Positions 23,481-64,000 of a stretch of DNA of 64,000 bases are shown here, in pieces. This DNA is from Spirodela intermedia (Eukaryota > Streptophyta > Magnoliopsida > Alismatales > Araceae), in contig LR746264.1 of the NCBI GenBank assembly GCA_902729315.2, positions 4,365,878 to 4,429,877 on the forward strand. The letters run 5' to 3'. A program made the translations under genes and the position numbers. Each line of letters opens with the position of its first letter. Position 1 is the first letter of the stretch. The notes below the pieces were generated by a model. The model had not been told where the DNA came from and did not search any database. It worked only from the letters and a program-made list of their open reading frames with translations.

Positions 23481-26400
23481 CTATTTCTTGTTACAGCCAC
23501 TGTGATCGTATGATTAACTTCTACCTTCGGTGAACTCAATAAAACATCTAGAGTTTGCGTGTGCATTTCAAGAAAAAATTAACCACACGTCGCTCCTCGC
23601 CTAGGTTAAGAAACTTAAAATGGGGTACATCAATTAACATTAAGTACTGACGACGTGCCCTACGCGGAAAGGTTCACCCGCCCCACCCCATCTCTCTCTC
23701 TCTCTTACTCTCATTTGATTATGAATCGAGAGGTTGTGGTGAGCTTCCTGATCTCGCTGACAAGAGAAGAGGACCCACCAGTTCCCCACTGCCCTTATCT
23801 TTCTTCTGAAGCCATGGGTTAGGTTGCCTCTAGGTCAAGGCAGTGGAGACCCACTGGTCCGACTCTAGATATTTCAGTCCTTTCTACCTTTGGTAGATCG
23901 TCGGTGGAGCAGCCTTCTCTTGGTAGAAACGGCTCTCGACTAGGCGTTGCCTAAGTTCACCAACTTGTAAACAATATGCGAACATACATCTACTGCAGTC
24001 CACTGATGACTGCATAATCTTATCCTTTTCTAATAATATAGATATGTTGAAATTAATATTTTCAAATATTTGAATTTTTTTTATAGGTGTGTACATTAAT
24101 GGGTGACGGAAGACTCCCCTTGGAGACTGTTCTACTCATAACATTTAGATGCTTGCAAAATTGTTGCATCTGCACGTCAACTACAGTACCTGGCCTAATA
24201 ATGTACACAAACCAAGTATTTTCATATTACCAATGTACCGTGTCAAGGCCAAGTCTTGTCAAGCTCGACCTGATCTTCTGCCCATCTGAAGGCATAAGCT
24301 TGACTCAAGCTTGGAGATAATTATTCAAAAATAGGCATTTTGGGTCAGAGCCCTCTGTAGGCCGTCGTCATAGGGACAGAGACAAAAGAGAGACGGAGAA
24401 TGAATATAATGAGCTGACACGTAGGAGGTCATGGAAAGATAATGAAGGTAGGAAAAGGGGCTCTATGTTCCAAGGATGGGCCCACTTGAGCCCATATCAG
24501 GCCCATGTAGAGACCAATCTAGGCTGGGATCTTGGCTAACTCGGCCCACGACAGTGCTCAACTATTGGGGTACCTAGGGGAAGGGAAGCCAACGTCATGA
24601 ATCAAGATGGTAAGTGCAGAAGATTATAGGGCGAATGGTCACTTCATATCTATTTTTTATTCTCTTGATACCCACAACCTGACAAATTCTAGAAGAGATG
24701 GGTTGATTTTGTCTTTAGAAAGAAATGTCTCAGAGTTTGTTGGGTTTTTTTATAAAGGTCTCAGATTTCTCGCTTGATAATGCAGGATACTCCATTGTAG
24801 ATGTAACTAAGAAAAAATTCAATTAATGAGTGAAAAAATATTTATGAGAAAACATGACATAATTTTATTAAATCATATAGTTTGCTATCTTCGAGCAATA
24901 AATATGAGTAGCAATGGTGCAAGGAAGATCATAGCTTGAAGGAATTTGGACTAATCTTCCTCTCTTGCCGTAGCCCTTTAAAATCATGCCCAAGAAGAAG
25001 AAAACTATTATTATGGAGTATAACTGAAGTCCATTTTGGTTGAACCTGACCTACAATGTGGTTCAGGCCACAGCTATTTTCCATTAAATCTCCACTTCTT
25101 GGATGTAGCCAACCTTCATTCGTAGTTGAGCCTATTCTATGTCTTGTTAAAGACACTTGGTAAGCCTAGCTAAGAACCTGAGTTAGATAAATTTAGCATA
25201 CATTGTAGTTAGGATTTTCTGATATTTTTAAAGCAAAATTAAGTGACATAATTGGATGTCATTCGAATCTTGTAGAACCAAGTAAGAAATTTCCTCCATG
25301 ATCACAAAACTTCTATTTCACTGATATGTGTTGATATTTCCCCTGATATTTAGGTATTGAAATGAAAGTATTAGAGGTGAAGATGGCCAAAAATGAGGGT
25401 AATAGAATATACGAGTCAACCCTCAAGTAGACGCCTACGAATGACATGTTAAATAATGTTGGAGTTGACTGATCTGAAAAATTGGACGTTGCTTTCACAG
25501 GAGCTTGGCCCATGTAAAGAATCACAAGCTCTTTACAAAAGAGGAGTCCACTCTTAAGTTGACCCCATGACGTAAATAAAAAGCTCTTTACATTGGAGTC
25601 AACCCTCATGTTAACCCACAGAAAAATGTACAATTGGCCTATGAAGATATCATTGCAGTTTGGTAGCTATTTTACCAAAAATCAAAAGCCCAATGAAATG
25701 AAAATTGAGGTGTTTTCTAGTTGTTGTTGGAAGATCTCTAACTATAAAAGAACAAATAAGGAGGAACTCTCGGGCTTTCACATATCGATCTTAGAATCCT
25801 TAAAATAACCGTAAAGCTTGTAACATGTTGAGTGAGTGCCCCAGACTGATCACAACATCCTCATCCATGTAAGACAAGCTATTAGTGGCGAATTTGGTTT
25901 ATTCTTATTGGTTAAGCTTGCTATTAAGGAAGACTTAAGAGGGGTTTATTTTTACTTTGAAAATTCCAACTTAGTCGTATAAGATTTATTTAGTAACTTG
26001 AGAAATCCAATTTGCATAGGTTTTTGAGAAATCTAGAGAGAAAGTACTCAGAGAGAGGTGGAGTAGGCTCAATATTGACTCAACCATTATAAAAGACTTT
26101 CATTTTCTTTTGTGGTGTGTGTTCTTATCTTATGTTGCTATTTATTTTCAACATCATAATTTTCATGTAAGCCAAAAAACCCAACAAACTTACATAATTA
26201 TAACTTTATAAGCTAGGGATTGGATGAGCAGATATATGTCCAAGTATTTATAAACTTATTTCAGCTCAAAAGCCTAAGATCAATGTGTATAATCTTCATT
26301 ATATTTCTAGAATATCAGATAGGCTGATTGATATGGGTTTGCTATTATACTATAACTTAATCTATTTTTTTGGCCTAAACATAGTCTTTTACAATGTGAA

Positions 26401-27050
26401 GGCTCAACAATGGTAGGAAATTTACAATTCTTAGTTGTTGCAATGGTTATTTGTCAATGACTACCCTATGTCTTATTCTGGTTTAGCCATTTGGTATCAC
26501 CAACATAAATAGAGAAATAAAACCTGTAATGCATCAAAATAGGTTATAAATAGAAATTTATTATGAAAAATTGTAACAATATGTTATGATTCCACAATAG
26601 GGACCAAAACAATGATAGAAAAATAGTATTGACAAAAGAAAATAACTAAGAGAAACTAGAATTAAACTCCATTGAGATAGTTGAGACAACATAACCAAAT
26701 GGGTTTCTAGAGGAAACCCTAGAATAGTTAGGGACGAGTTCGAGAACACCCCACTCTTCGACTAACTTCTTCCAAAAGTCACTCCATTAAGGGGCCCTAA
26801 GGGTCCTTATATCCTCCCTCATATTGGGCCCATAGCCCATTATGTGTAAAACTTCCTCTTGCATAGTTCTCAAATAATCAGCCTAGTATCAGGCCTAGCA
26901 GAATAGGGCCTAACACATTGTTTAGTTTGGAGCTACTCTTCTTATACAATAAGCCACCCCCTCCCATGGACAATTGTATGTGGGAAAATATGTAAATAAG
27001 ATCTTTATTTTATTCGAAAAATTATTTTATTTATAGAGATCGAAATATTG
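23481..27050. other. Intergenic DNA, no gene recognised
   Basis: Mixed AT-rich DNA with only short frames. A CT tract lies at about 23692-23705. The phrase gagtcaaccctca occurs twice (near 25412 and 25598), hinting at an old repeat. No terminal repeats or transposase-like frame was seen. Confidence 0.45.
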
Positions 27051-28437
27051 AATTTCCGTTAATTAGAATGGTAAGTTCTCGGGCTGGGCTTTTTGGGCTT
27101 TCGGGCTCACCGAGCCCAGTCATAAGTTTTCTTTTATCCTGCAAATCTGGATTATTGGAGGAGCGTTGACTCAGTTTTGAGTCCGGGACCCGCCCAGATG
27201 AAGCATGGCCGTCCGCCGTCGAGCGCCGAGTGGCTAAGTGAGGATAAGATTCGCCGCCCGCCACGCGTCGATATGGGAGAACACGCGCCGTTGGGTGGAC
27301 GGCCCTCTCTGGCTTCCCTCCCCCTAGGATTAGAATCTGCAAGAGGGGCTCACGTGGCACGAAAGCGCAAAAAGGCACCGGGCCCACGGTGACGTGGCGA
27401 TTCGCTAGGGTTACTTTTATACCCTGAAAAAATGAAATATATGCAAAAGCCCCTATTATACATTCACGTCGGCGCCCCATGGCCCATCTGCGCTTGTGGA
27501 ACAACTTACCCGAATGTTCGAGCGTGCATGATGACGTCAACGGTTCAAAATTAGAAAGAAAGGCCCATGAGAAATGACGTAACGTCTTTTATGCCGCTGG
27601 TCCATCATAAGCGTCGCCCAAAAAGCCGGGAAGGCCGCCGCCATACGTCGCTTATCCATTGACCAACTAGCATCCGATGACTAAATATTATCGGAAAATA
27701 ATTTCATTTACATTTTCTCCAATTAACTGATTTATATATTCTTTGGGATTTAACGGGGATTTCTATTTTAATTATTATTTTTAATTTGGGTCAAATATTC
27801 AAATGGCGTACGTAGAATAAGGACAAAAGTGCCGACAGAGGGTGGGAACGGTGACGTGGCAGAATCATGGAGCTGACTGAACGGGTGGTCGAGGGGCTTA
27901 TCGCGAAATTTCCAGATTATCGGGGGTAGGCTGGAAATTGTTGGCGGAGGATACGGACTCATATTTTTGTCAGGTGAGTCCAATTATTCCAAATATTTCC
28001 ATTTTTATGCAACCTCGTTCTTCAAAGGCGAGCGCATCTAGCGTTGCGTCCTGGATCGAAGTGAGAGAGCGCAGAAAAAGCCAAGAAAGAGGAGAGAGAG
28101 TGGAGAGATAGAAAGAGGAGCGAGTGAGGTAAGAGAGGGAGAGAGAGAGAGAGAGAGTCCGAGGATCGTGGTTGGCTGGGGGTGGTAGAGGACAAGGCAG
28201 GGGCGCCCACCGCTGCCTGTGTCCTCCTCCCTGAGCTCCACTCCATTCCCCTCCCCGCACGACGACGAAGACGACGAGGAGCGCTGGAGGCGAGTGGCTC
28301 ACATCTCTCCACTCCCCCGCCCTCTCAATCTCTCTCTCTCTATCTGTTGGCCTCTCCTCCCGGCTGTGCAGCGCGGGCGATCAGGATTATCCAGCTCTCT
28401 TGCGTTTCCTCTTCACGCGAGCCTCTCCATTTTCTGA
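27051..28437 (+). promoter_or_regulatory. Upstream region of Fd-GOGAT with ACGT-core motif cluster
   Basis: Five ACGT-core bZIP-type sites are visible: CACGTGGC at 27351-27358, TGACGTGGC at 27390-27398, the palindrome TGACGTCA at 27532-27539, TGACGT at 27575-27580 (running into AACGTC), and TGACGTGGC at 27852-27860. Several GGCCCA (site II-like) hexamers lie among them, for example near 27480 and 27562. The distance to the likely start site is 0.6-1.1 kb. Binding is inferred only. A minus-strand open frame at 27540-27031 has no recognised domain and was not called as a gene. Confidence 0.4.
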
Positions 28438-28447
28438 TTTATATATT
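28438..28447 (+). promoter_or_regulatory. Candidate TATA box of Fd-GOGAT
   Basis: tttatatatt lies about 220 bp before the ATG at 28669, which would give a leader of about 195 nt. The DNA before it is CT-rich (28320-28350). An alternative start further up, near the CT/GA-rich stretch at 28060-28160, cannot be excluded. Confidence 0.45.
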
Positions 28448-28668
28448 AGCGCATCTCCAATCCGCTGCATATTTTATTGACATCGCGTATAAATTTTCGC
28501 TTCTCTGGTTTGTTTTTCTGTTTCGCCGACCAGAAAAAGTCTCCTCCGCTCCCACCTCGTCTCCTCCTCCTCCTCTTCCACTTCTGCTCCCTGGGGGATC
28601 CTGGTCTGCCAGAGCGGCGGTGAAGCAAGCGCGGCAGATAGGAGCGGGAGGGAGGGGAGGAAGGTGGG

Positions 28669-58483
<29,815 letters not shown>

Positions 58484-58824
58484 AATGATCCTTCCCAAAA
58501 AAGGAAAAGGTGGCAGGCAGATCATCCCCCCACTACAACGTCGATTCCCAAAAATGGAAACTCTGGCTGCCGCCATCTCCGGCGGCTTAGCCATGTACAG
58601 CCCTGGTTCCAGGAATTCTGGGCAAATAAATTGGCTTCTCCGCAGGTGTTTCTACTCCACCAGGCAGGCCCGTCCGCTCCCTCCATGGAATGGCAGCAGC
58701 TGGTATCAAGAGGCAGAGCTTCCTTCTCACCATCTAGTGTATAGATCCTTCTAAGGTCATACTGGTTGGTGTTCTTCATTTATTTCACAATCTCTGGACA
58801 CATTTTAATCCTCTAAGCCATGCC

Positions 58825-58830
58825 AATAAA
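58825..58830 (+). terminator. Poly(A) signal of Fd-GOGAT
   Basis: AATAAA 342 bp after the TGA at 58481-58483, followed by TATAAA-like AT-rich sequence and a T-rich stretch at 58847-58863. This is a typical near-upstream element for plant cleavage. Confidence 0.6.
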
Positions 58831-58869
58831 TATAAATTCGGGCAATGTTTTCTTTTTTCTTTTCTCCCC

Positions 58870-59217
58870 CCAACCCCTCATCTATAGATGATTGCCTCCA
58901 ATTTTATCCTTGTAACTGCAAGTAAGAAGACCATTTTGGATAACGATGATGATGATTACACCCCCTCATCCATAGATGGCTGCCTCCATAGATGATAATG
59001 ATGATGATGATTGTCCCCCCTCATTCATAGATGACTACCTCCATATATGATGATGAAGATGATTGTCCCCCCTCATCCATAGATGATGATGATGATGATG
59101 ATGATTGTTCCCCCTCATCCATAGATAATTGCATCCATAGATGATGATGATGATGATGATGATTGTACCCCCTCATCCATAGATGATTGCATCCATAGAT
59201 GATGATGATGATGATCA
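58870..59217 (+). repeat. GAT-rich minisatellite just past the Fd-GOGAT 3' end
   Basis: The core cccctcatccatagatga occurs six times with small changes, starting near 58873, 58961, 59016, 59067, 59110 and 59168. Between copies are (GAT)n runs of 3-7 triplets and often a second gcctccatagat phrase. Unit length varies from about 43 to 58 bp after a longer first gap. Confidence 0.93.
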
Positions 59218-61430
59218 CTTTGATTTTGTCTTGAATGTTGCTAGTTCTTTGAGGAACATGATTCACACCCGGAGTTCATCACCTTAAGTGGTTCAAATCT
59301 CTTCACCCTACTCCACTTAATTCAATCTAAAGGCATTCAGTAATGATGATGTTACACTACATGGTTCTTTGAGTAACTTAGTATGATCTGCCATCTTTGG
59401 AGTTCAGATCTAAAGGCAATGAGTAATGCAATTTTCCCAACAAAAACTCAGTAGTTCGTGATGTGAGTCAGCCAGCCACTCCAGTTCATAACCAAAGTAC
59501 GGCCACGTATTTGTCACCGAAGACGTATCTTTTATGTTGCAGGTTTCTATTAATGTGTGTATGCCAGAATGTGGGTAGCGTTAGAAAACAGATTCCATGT
59601 GAAGCTGTATATGTTAGCAACCATGCTCAATGACCGTTGGAGTGTAGAACTGAGGAAGAGCCCCACACGCCGTGCAAAAGTCAACTTAGATTTACCTTTA
59701 ATCTCAATGTAGACTAGGAAAACTAGATATTTACGACTATTCTCCTCAATGATCTGCAAGAGGTGACCACTAGTCGTCAACTTCATTGATCAAAATAGTT
59801 ATTAGTACCTTTCAAAATTATATCTTATAAAAGTAAAGTTAATCAGTAAGTACTTTGATACCATTAACTTATTGAAAAACAAACAATTTATGATATTGAT
59901 TTTGAGGGGTAAAAGGTTCCCATGTCATATCAAAATATGTATATCAGGGTTTAGAAAAAATATTAGGGTTAGAAAAAACACATAAAAGTTTAACGAAAGC
60001 TCAAAGATTTACAGCATATCATTCACAAGTTTTGCACAATCGTTCAAGAAGAGAATAAATAACGAAAGTTATAAGCTTTAAAAAAAAATTGCTTCAAATA
60101 CAAGAGGATTTTTATTATTTTTTACTAGAATCTTTTTGTTATCTATGACCTAGTTAGAAAAAGATAGTTCATGTAGATTTTACATGATGCTCATTGGGTA
60201 ATAGAATAGAACTAGTTCATGTAGATATTCAATTGGCTAATGTAAGATATTAGAATTGATTAACATCATTGATCAAAAATAAACAATCTTGCACATCAGG
60301 TCAATGAAGATGATCAATTGAATGGCACTTCCTAACTGGTGCAGACATAACTTCGTTGGGTATAATTAGAGTTGATTTTGATAAATACTAAAAACATTCA
60401 TCATATCTCATAATATAATTGTCATAGTGTGCATTCTGGGGATTTCATGGCAGAAAAATAGATAATCTTCTAAACTTCGTTGAGACTCGTGTAAGTCTAG
60501 AGTTGACCCATTTTGACTCCTTGGACCTTGAAGCCTCCTCCCATACTATCTAATTTCATATCTTCATTAAGCCACCTTTCCCCTTTCCTCTTGTGTCAAG
60601 CTGGTGGGCAGCAGACGTATCTCTTCTACTCCACTTCATCTGGCCTTGGCCGTCCTAGTGACATCAAGCAGTCTTCTTTCTCCAAAGAGAAATCTCTCCT
60701 ACTCACTTCAGAGTTTGAATTGGTAGAGGAGGGAACAGTCTCTTTCCTGCTATCATATGATTGCTGGGCCTTCTTATAGAGAAGAGCCACTACTGATTTT
60801 TTTCAATTTTACCCCTCATTAAGGCCCCACACTATTGTTGGGACATTTATACAATACGCATCCCTTACTCAAGAAGGCTGATTGAAGTGTTACTGTGGGT
60901 ATGACACCTCATCAATGAGCTCCAAGAACTATTTTTTTTAAGAAATTGTTTCATCTCTGGGCTCGACTGGGTAAAACATAAAATAAGTGATTTCAAGAGC
61001 CCTGTTTCGATTGAAACCAGTAAGTTAATATTGATTATTACGACAACAACAACAACAACAGACTGTATTAAACGAGAGAGACAGAGAGAGAAGACTAGGC
61101 TGGTCGGCAAGAGAACAAAGGGTGTCGCGGATTGAGGGGGGGAGAAGGGTAGAATTACTTGAATCATATAAGAAAAAGAGGAAGATCGGGGCACTCAGAA
61201 TGAAAAGGACTCGTTCAATCTCTCATAGGTCCAAGAACCTCGATGAAACGATGTAGAAGTTTACTCCTCGTCGTGCCCCAAGAGTACAAAGGAACGGATC
61301 GGAATCCCTAGAGGAGTGGTAGAATGTTTAGGGTTGAACATAAACGTAAAAATGGGAGTTTTAGAAGAAAGGGGGCGGAGGGGAGATGAGCGCGGGCCAT
61401 CAGAAAATAAGAGGATATCAGCATTACTCC
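59218..61430. other. Intergenic DNA, no gene recognised
   Basis: AT-rich in 59780-60480. The open frame at 60513-60779 has no recognisable domain. A (CAA)n run lies at about 61041-61060, with a short GA tract after it. Confidence 0.45.
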
Positions 61431-62400
61431 ACATCTACGCGAGAGGGTGTCTTAGACGACCGTCGTGAGAGTATAGAATGTTCTCATCAGCTGGCCCGAA
61501 CCAGATTCGTAGACCGACCTTAGAAGCCATCGACGGAGAAAACGGAGTGGCAGGAAGATGCTTTTGGACGTAGGAACACCGAAGCAGATTCCTAGATCGA
61601 TCTGAGAAGCCGTTCACAGGAGAAAACCGTACGACAGGGAGAGAATGTTGGGCTGGGGAAACCCTCAGATAATTTTCGCAAGTAGCGGGGGACGAGGAGG
61701 TTTCTTTATGTTCTAATCATGGAAATAAATCCGTCGAAAAAAATGATCATCCCCTCGATGTCGGATCTCCACGAGATGATCAGAAAGAAAACAGCGAACG
61801 GGAAGAAATTTCCAACCATCAGAACATGAAAATCCTTGCATCGACATAGACACCAGCACAAGCGGGTGTCTCCGATGACCGTCGTGAGATATGCAGGAAT
61901 TCATTCTCATCACCTGGCATCATTCGACATTCACAAATCAATGCTGCCGCCTCACTAGCCTACTTTCAGGAAGATTGCACCTAAATTTGGAGCAAAGAAG
62001 AACAAAGTTGCAGAAAACAATGGAGAAAAACGGGGGCTGGAATGGCAACTATGGGGAACAAAGAAGGGCAGCTGGCCGCGATTCTGCTGCCGGAGGCGAC
62101 CAAGCAGCTCTGCTCATGCATCTTTCTGAGGATCAAGAAGATGGGCTGTTGCTTAAGTGGTGACGAGTGGAAAGGCCACACCCATCGGAGCACAGCGCCG
62201 CCTGCTGGGGAGGAGAAGGAAAGAAGGGCACCATCACTTGTATTTATAGCTAAGATCGACAAACCGATAATTGCATCAATGCCACCACACCCCACATTCA
62301 GACCACACATGATAGATGCTTATTTAAACGTTGAACATTGTTGCAGTGTGACAAACAAATATCGTGGCCATCGTTATTTTGCACAATCAAGGTGAAATAT
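61431..62400. other. GC-moderate segment with internal duplications, no recognised gene
   Basis: Two related segments, 61443-61494 and 61863-61917, share gacgaccgtcgtgaga (or gatgaccgtcgtgaga) and ttctcatca(g/c)ctgg. A second pair, 61502-61560 and 61585-61647, shares cagattc, tagaagcc or gagaagcc, and ggagaaaac. Short frames at 62042-62395 (plus) and 62310-61981 (minus) were not recognised. Confidence 0.45.
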
Positions 62401-64000
62401 TGATAAAATAATCGATATATTATGTGTACTACTTATCATGGTTATCGACGTTATGTTGCATATAGTAAAAGGTGAAATAAGACAAAGGGTATGTCAAAAA
62501 TAGTAAGAATATGCTAAGACTTTTGTTGAACTCACATATCAACTTCAACTAATCACAAGCACAAAATAATGAAGAAATCTTACAAGAAAGGCCTGGATCA
62601 TGTGACCGATCTTGCCTTTAAGAGTCAAAAGTTTTGATCATGAAAAATATGTAGAAGGATAATAAAGTAATTCAAAATGTTACCCATTAAGTCTAAATCA
62701 CAACATATGAAAATAGACGTAGAGAAAATATGCACAGCAGTAAATTGGTCATTAGACATTTCAAAAAAGTGAAACATTTTTTAGATACAAACCTCTATCC
62801 TTTGGAAAGATATTTAAAAGTTAAACACCACAAAACATAACGAAATTAAATTTTTTTTATTAAAGCTTGAAACCAAGTGTCGATAGCCAAAATATGGCTC
62901 AATTTACAGCTGTTGTATAGGAGACAAAGAGAGAGAGAGAGAGAGAGAGAGAGGGGTGAGAGAACAAGAAGAAAATATGCTATTGGTTGTGTTGAAAGCC
63001 TAAAGAGTTTACACTAATGAAGCTATATGCTAAATATAGAAGAATGATAATATGTTCTTAACTTGAAATTGAGTGTTTCATTCCTTAGATCTAATAAATT
63101 CAATCTATTCTAGCTCAACATTGATGTTTACTGTAGGTCAACTAAGGTTATAATATTTAAAGAAGGCTAGTTGAAGCCACTACTTTTGTGGCTTCTGATA
63201 TTTTAAAATCATTTTTTTTAAAACATATTCCTTCATATTTAGAAAATCTAAAGTGGCTTTTTAAATAGTTTCTATTCAATCAATTTATTCACCATCAAGA
63301 ATAATTGGAAGTAAATAAAAATTTATATATTGAACAAGTTTTCATACCCATCATTTATTTCAACAACTCAAACTAAATCTAATGTACTAATCTTTACTTT
63401 CGGTCTGTGGTGATTTTATAAATATTAATATTTCCAATTTTAAAAAAATTGAATGATAATTTTGAGTAGCAAATTGAACAAATTTTTAGGATTGAAAACA
63501 CAACACAAATAATTTCTTATAATATTTTTTTGACATTTAGCATCATTACTATGTATTATCCGTGAATTTATTCTTAATTAATTTTATGCATATATTTGAG
63601 AAGTTATCTATGTGTATTACACAAATAATAAGTAATCATCATAATTCTATCCATTTATTTATCATATTTTTTTGTCATCATCAAAACTCCATATGTTAAT
63701 TAATGTTCCAACAAGTTTTTTTTTGGGCAATTGTTTTGAATTCGTTTTCTTTTGTTTCTAATTCTATTTTCTTCATTTAAACTTCTATTTGGATGCTTTT
63801 TTAATGGATTTATACATAAAACCCACAACTGAACAAAAATAGATTAAAACTAAAGGCTAGATCTTCATTCAATCATTAGTGTGGCAATTAAATATTTATA
63901 ATACATTTTAATTTTTATTTCTAGTTGTCTACATCAAAATACTTGAAGCAACAAAAGTTGCATCATACGTACAAATATTTTCCTTTTATTGTCATTTTCA
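62401..64000. other. AT-rich intergenic DNA
   Basis: No gene. A (GA)n tract lies at about 62930-62953; the rest, especially after 63100, is very AT-rich. Confidence 0.5.

Noticed and set aside
27031-27540. 169-codon minus-strand open frame upstream of Fd-GOGAT
   Set aside because: No family resemblance, and the composition follows the local GC patch; left as upstream regulatory DNA.
62042-62395. 117-codon plus-strand open frame as a gene
   Set aside because: No recognisable domain, and an equally long frame overlaps on the minus strand.

Overview
The window is nuclear DNA of a flowering plant. All four recognisable genes are plant families with GT-AG introns (plus one GC-AG), and the intergenic DNA is long, AT-rich and full of GA/CT microsatellites. 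Two genes are very GC-rich (the aspartyl protease and the phospholipase) while the glutamate synthase exons are AT-leaning. This bimodality is typical of monocots, so a non-grass monocot is my best guess, at low confidence.

Layout. (1) 751-1446, plus strand: the 3' two exons of a RING-finger E3 ligase gene; its 5' part was not found and probably lies outside the window. (2) 1447-9596: intergenic, with GA repeats, two GC-rich islands without a recognised gene, and an AT-rich stretch. (3) 9817-11121, plus: an intronless, secreted, nepenthesin-type aspartyl protease (AED3-like, 434 aa). (4) 11122-18968: mostly AT-rich intergenic DNA with old repeats. (5) 22450-18969, minus: a complete four-exon non-specific phospholipase C (538 aa). 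Its first intron is GC-AG and carries two families of tandem repeats. (6) 22660-28437: intergenic, with a 390-bp CT-rich satellite and, at 27351-27860, a cluster of ACGT-core motifs. (7) 28669-58483, plus: a complete ferredoxin-dependent glutamate synthase (Fd-GOGAT) gene of 33 exons over 29.8 kb. I reconstructed every exon boundary; the reading frame closes at 1,624 aa. (8) 58484-64000: 3' UTR with poly(A) signal, a GAT-rich minisatellite, and intergenic DNA without a recognised gene.

The genes are not functionally linked as an operon would be. Fd-GOGAT is the plastid enzyme of photorespiratory and primary ammonium assimilation, the phospholipase C acts on membrane lipids, the protease is probably apoplastic, and the RING protein is a putative ubiquitin ligase. 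I found no undescribed biological system. The unusual items are the GC-AG intron beside a minisatellite, the higher-order 40-bp structure in the CT satellite, a near-perfect intronic hairpin, and the ACGT cluster upstream of Fd-GOGAT. No tRNA, rRNA, CRISPR array or intact transposable element was recognised by eye; degenerate transposon remnants in the AT-rich DNA cannot be excluded.
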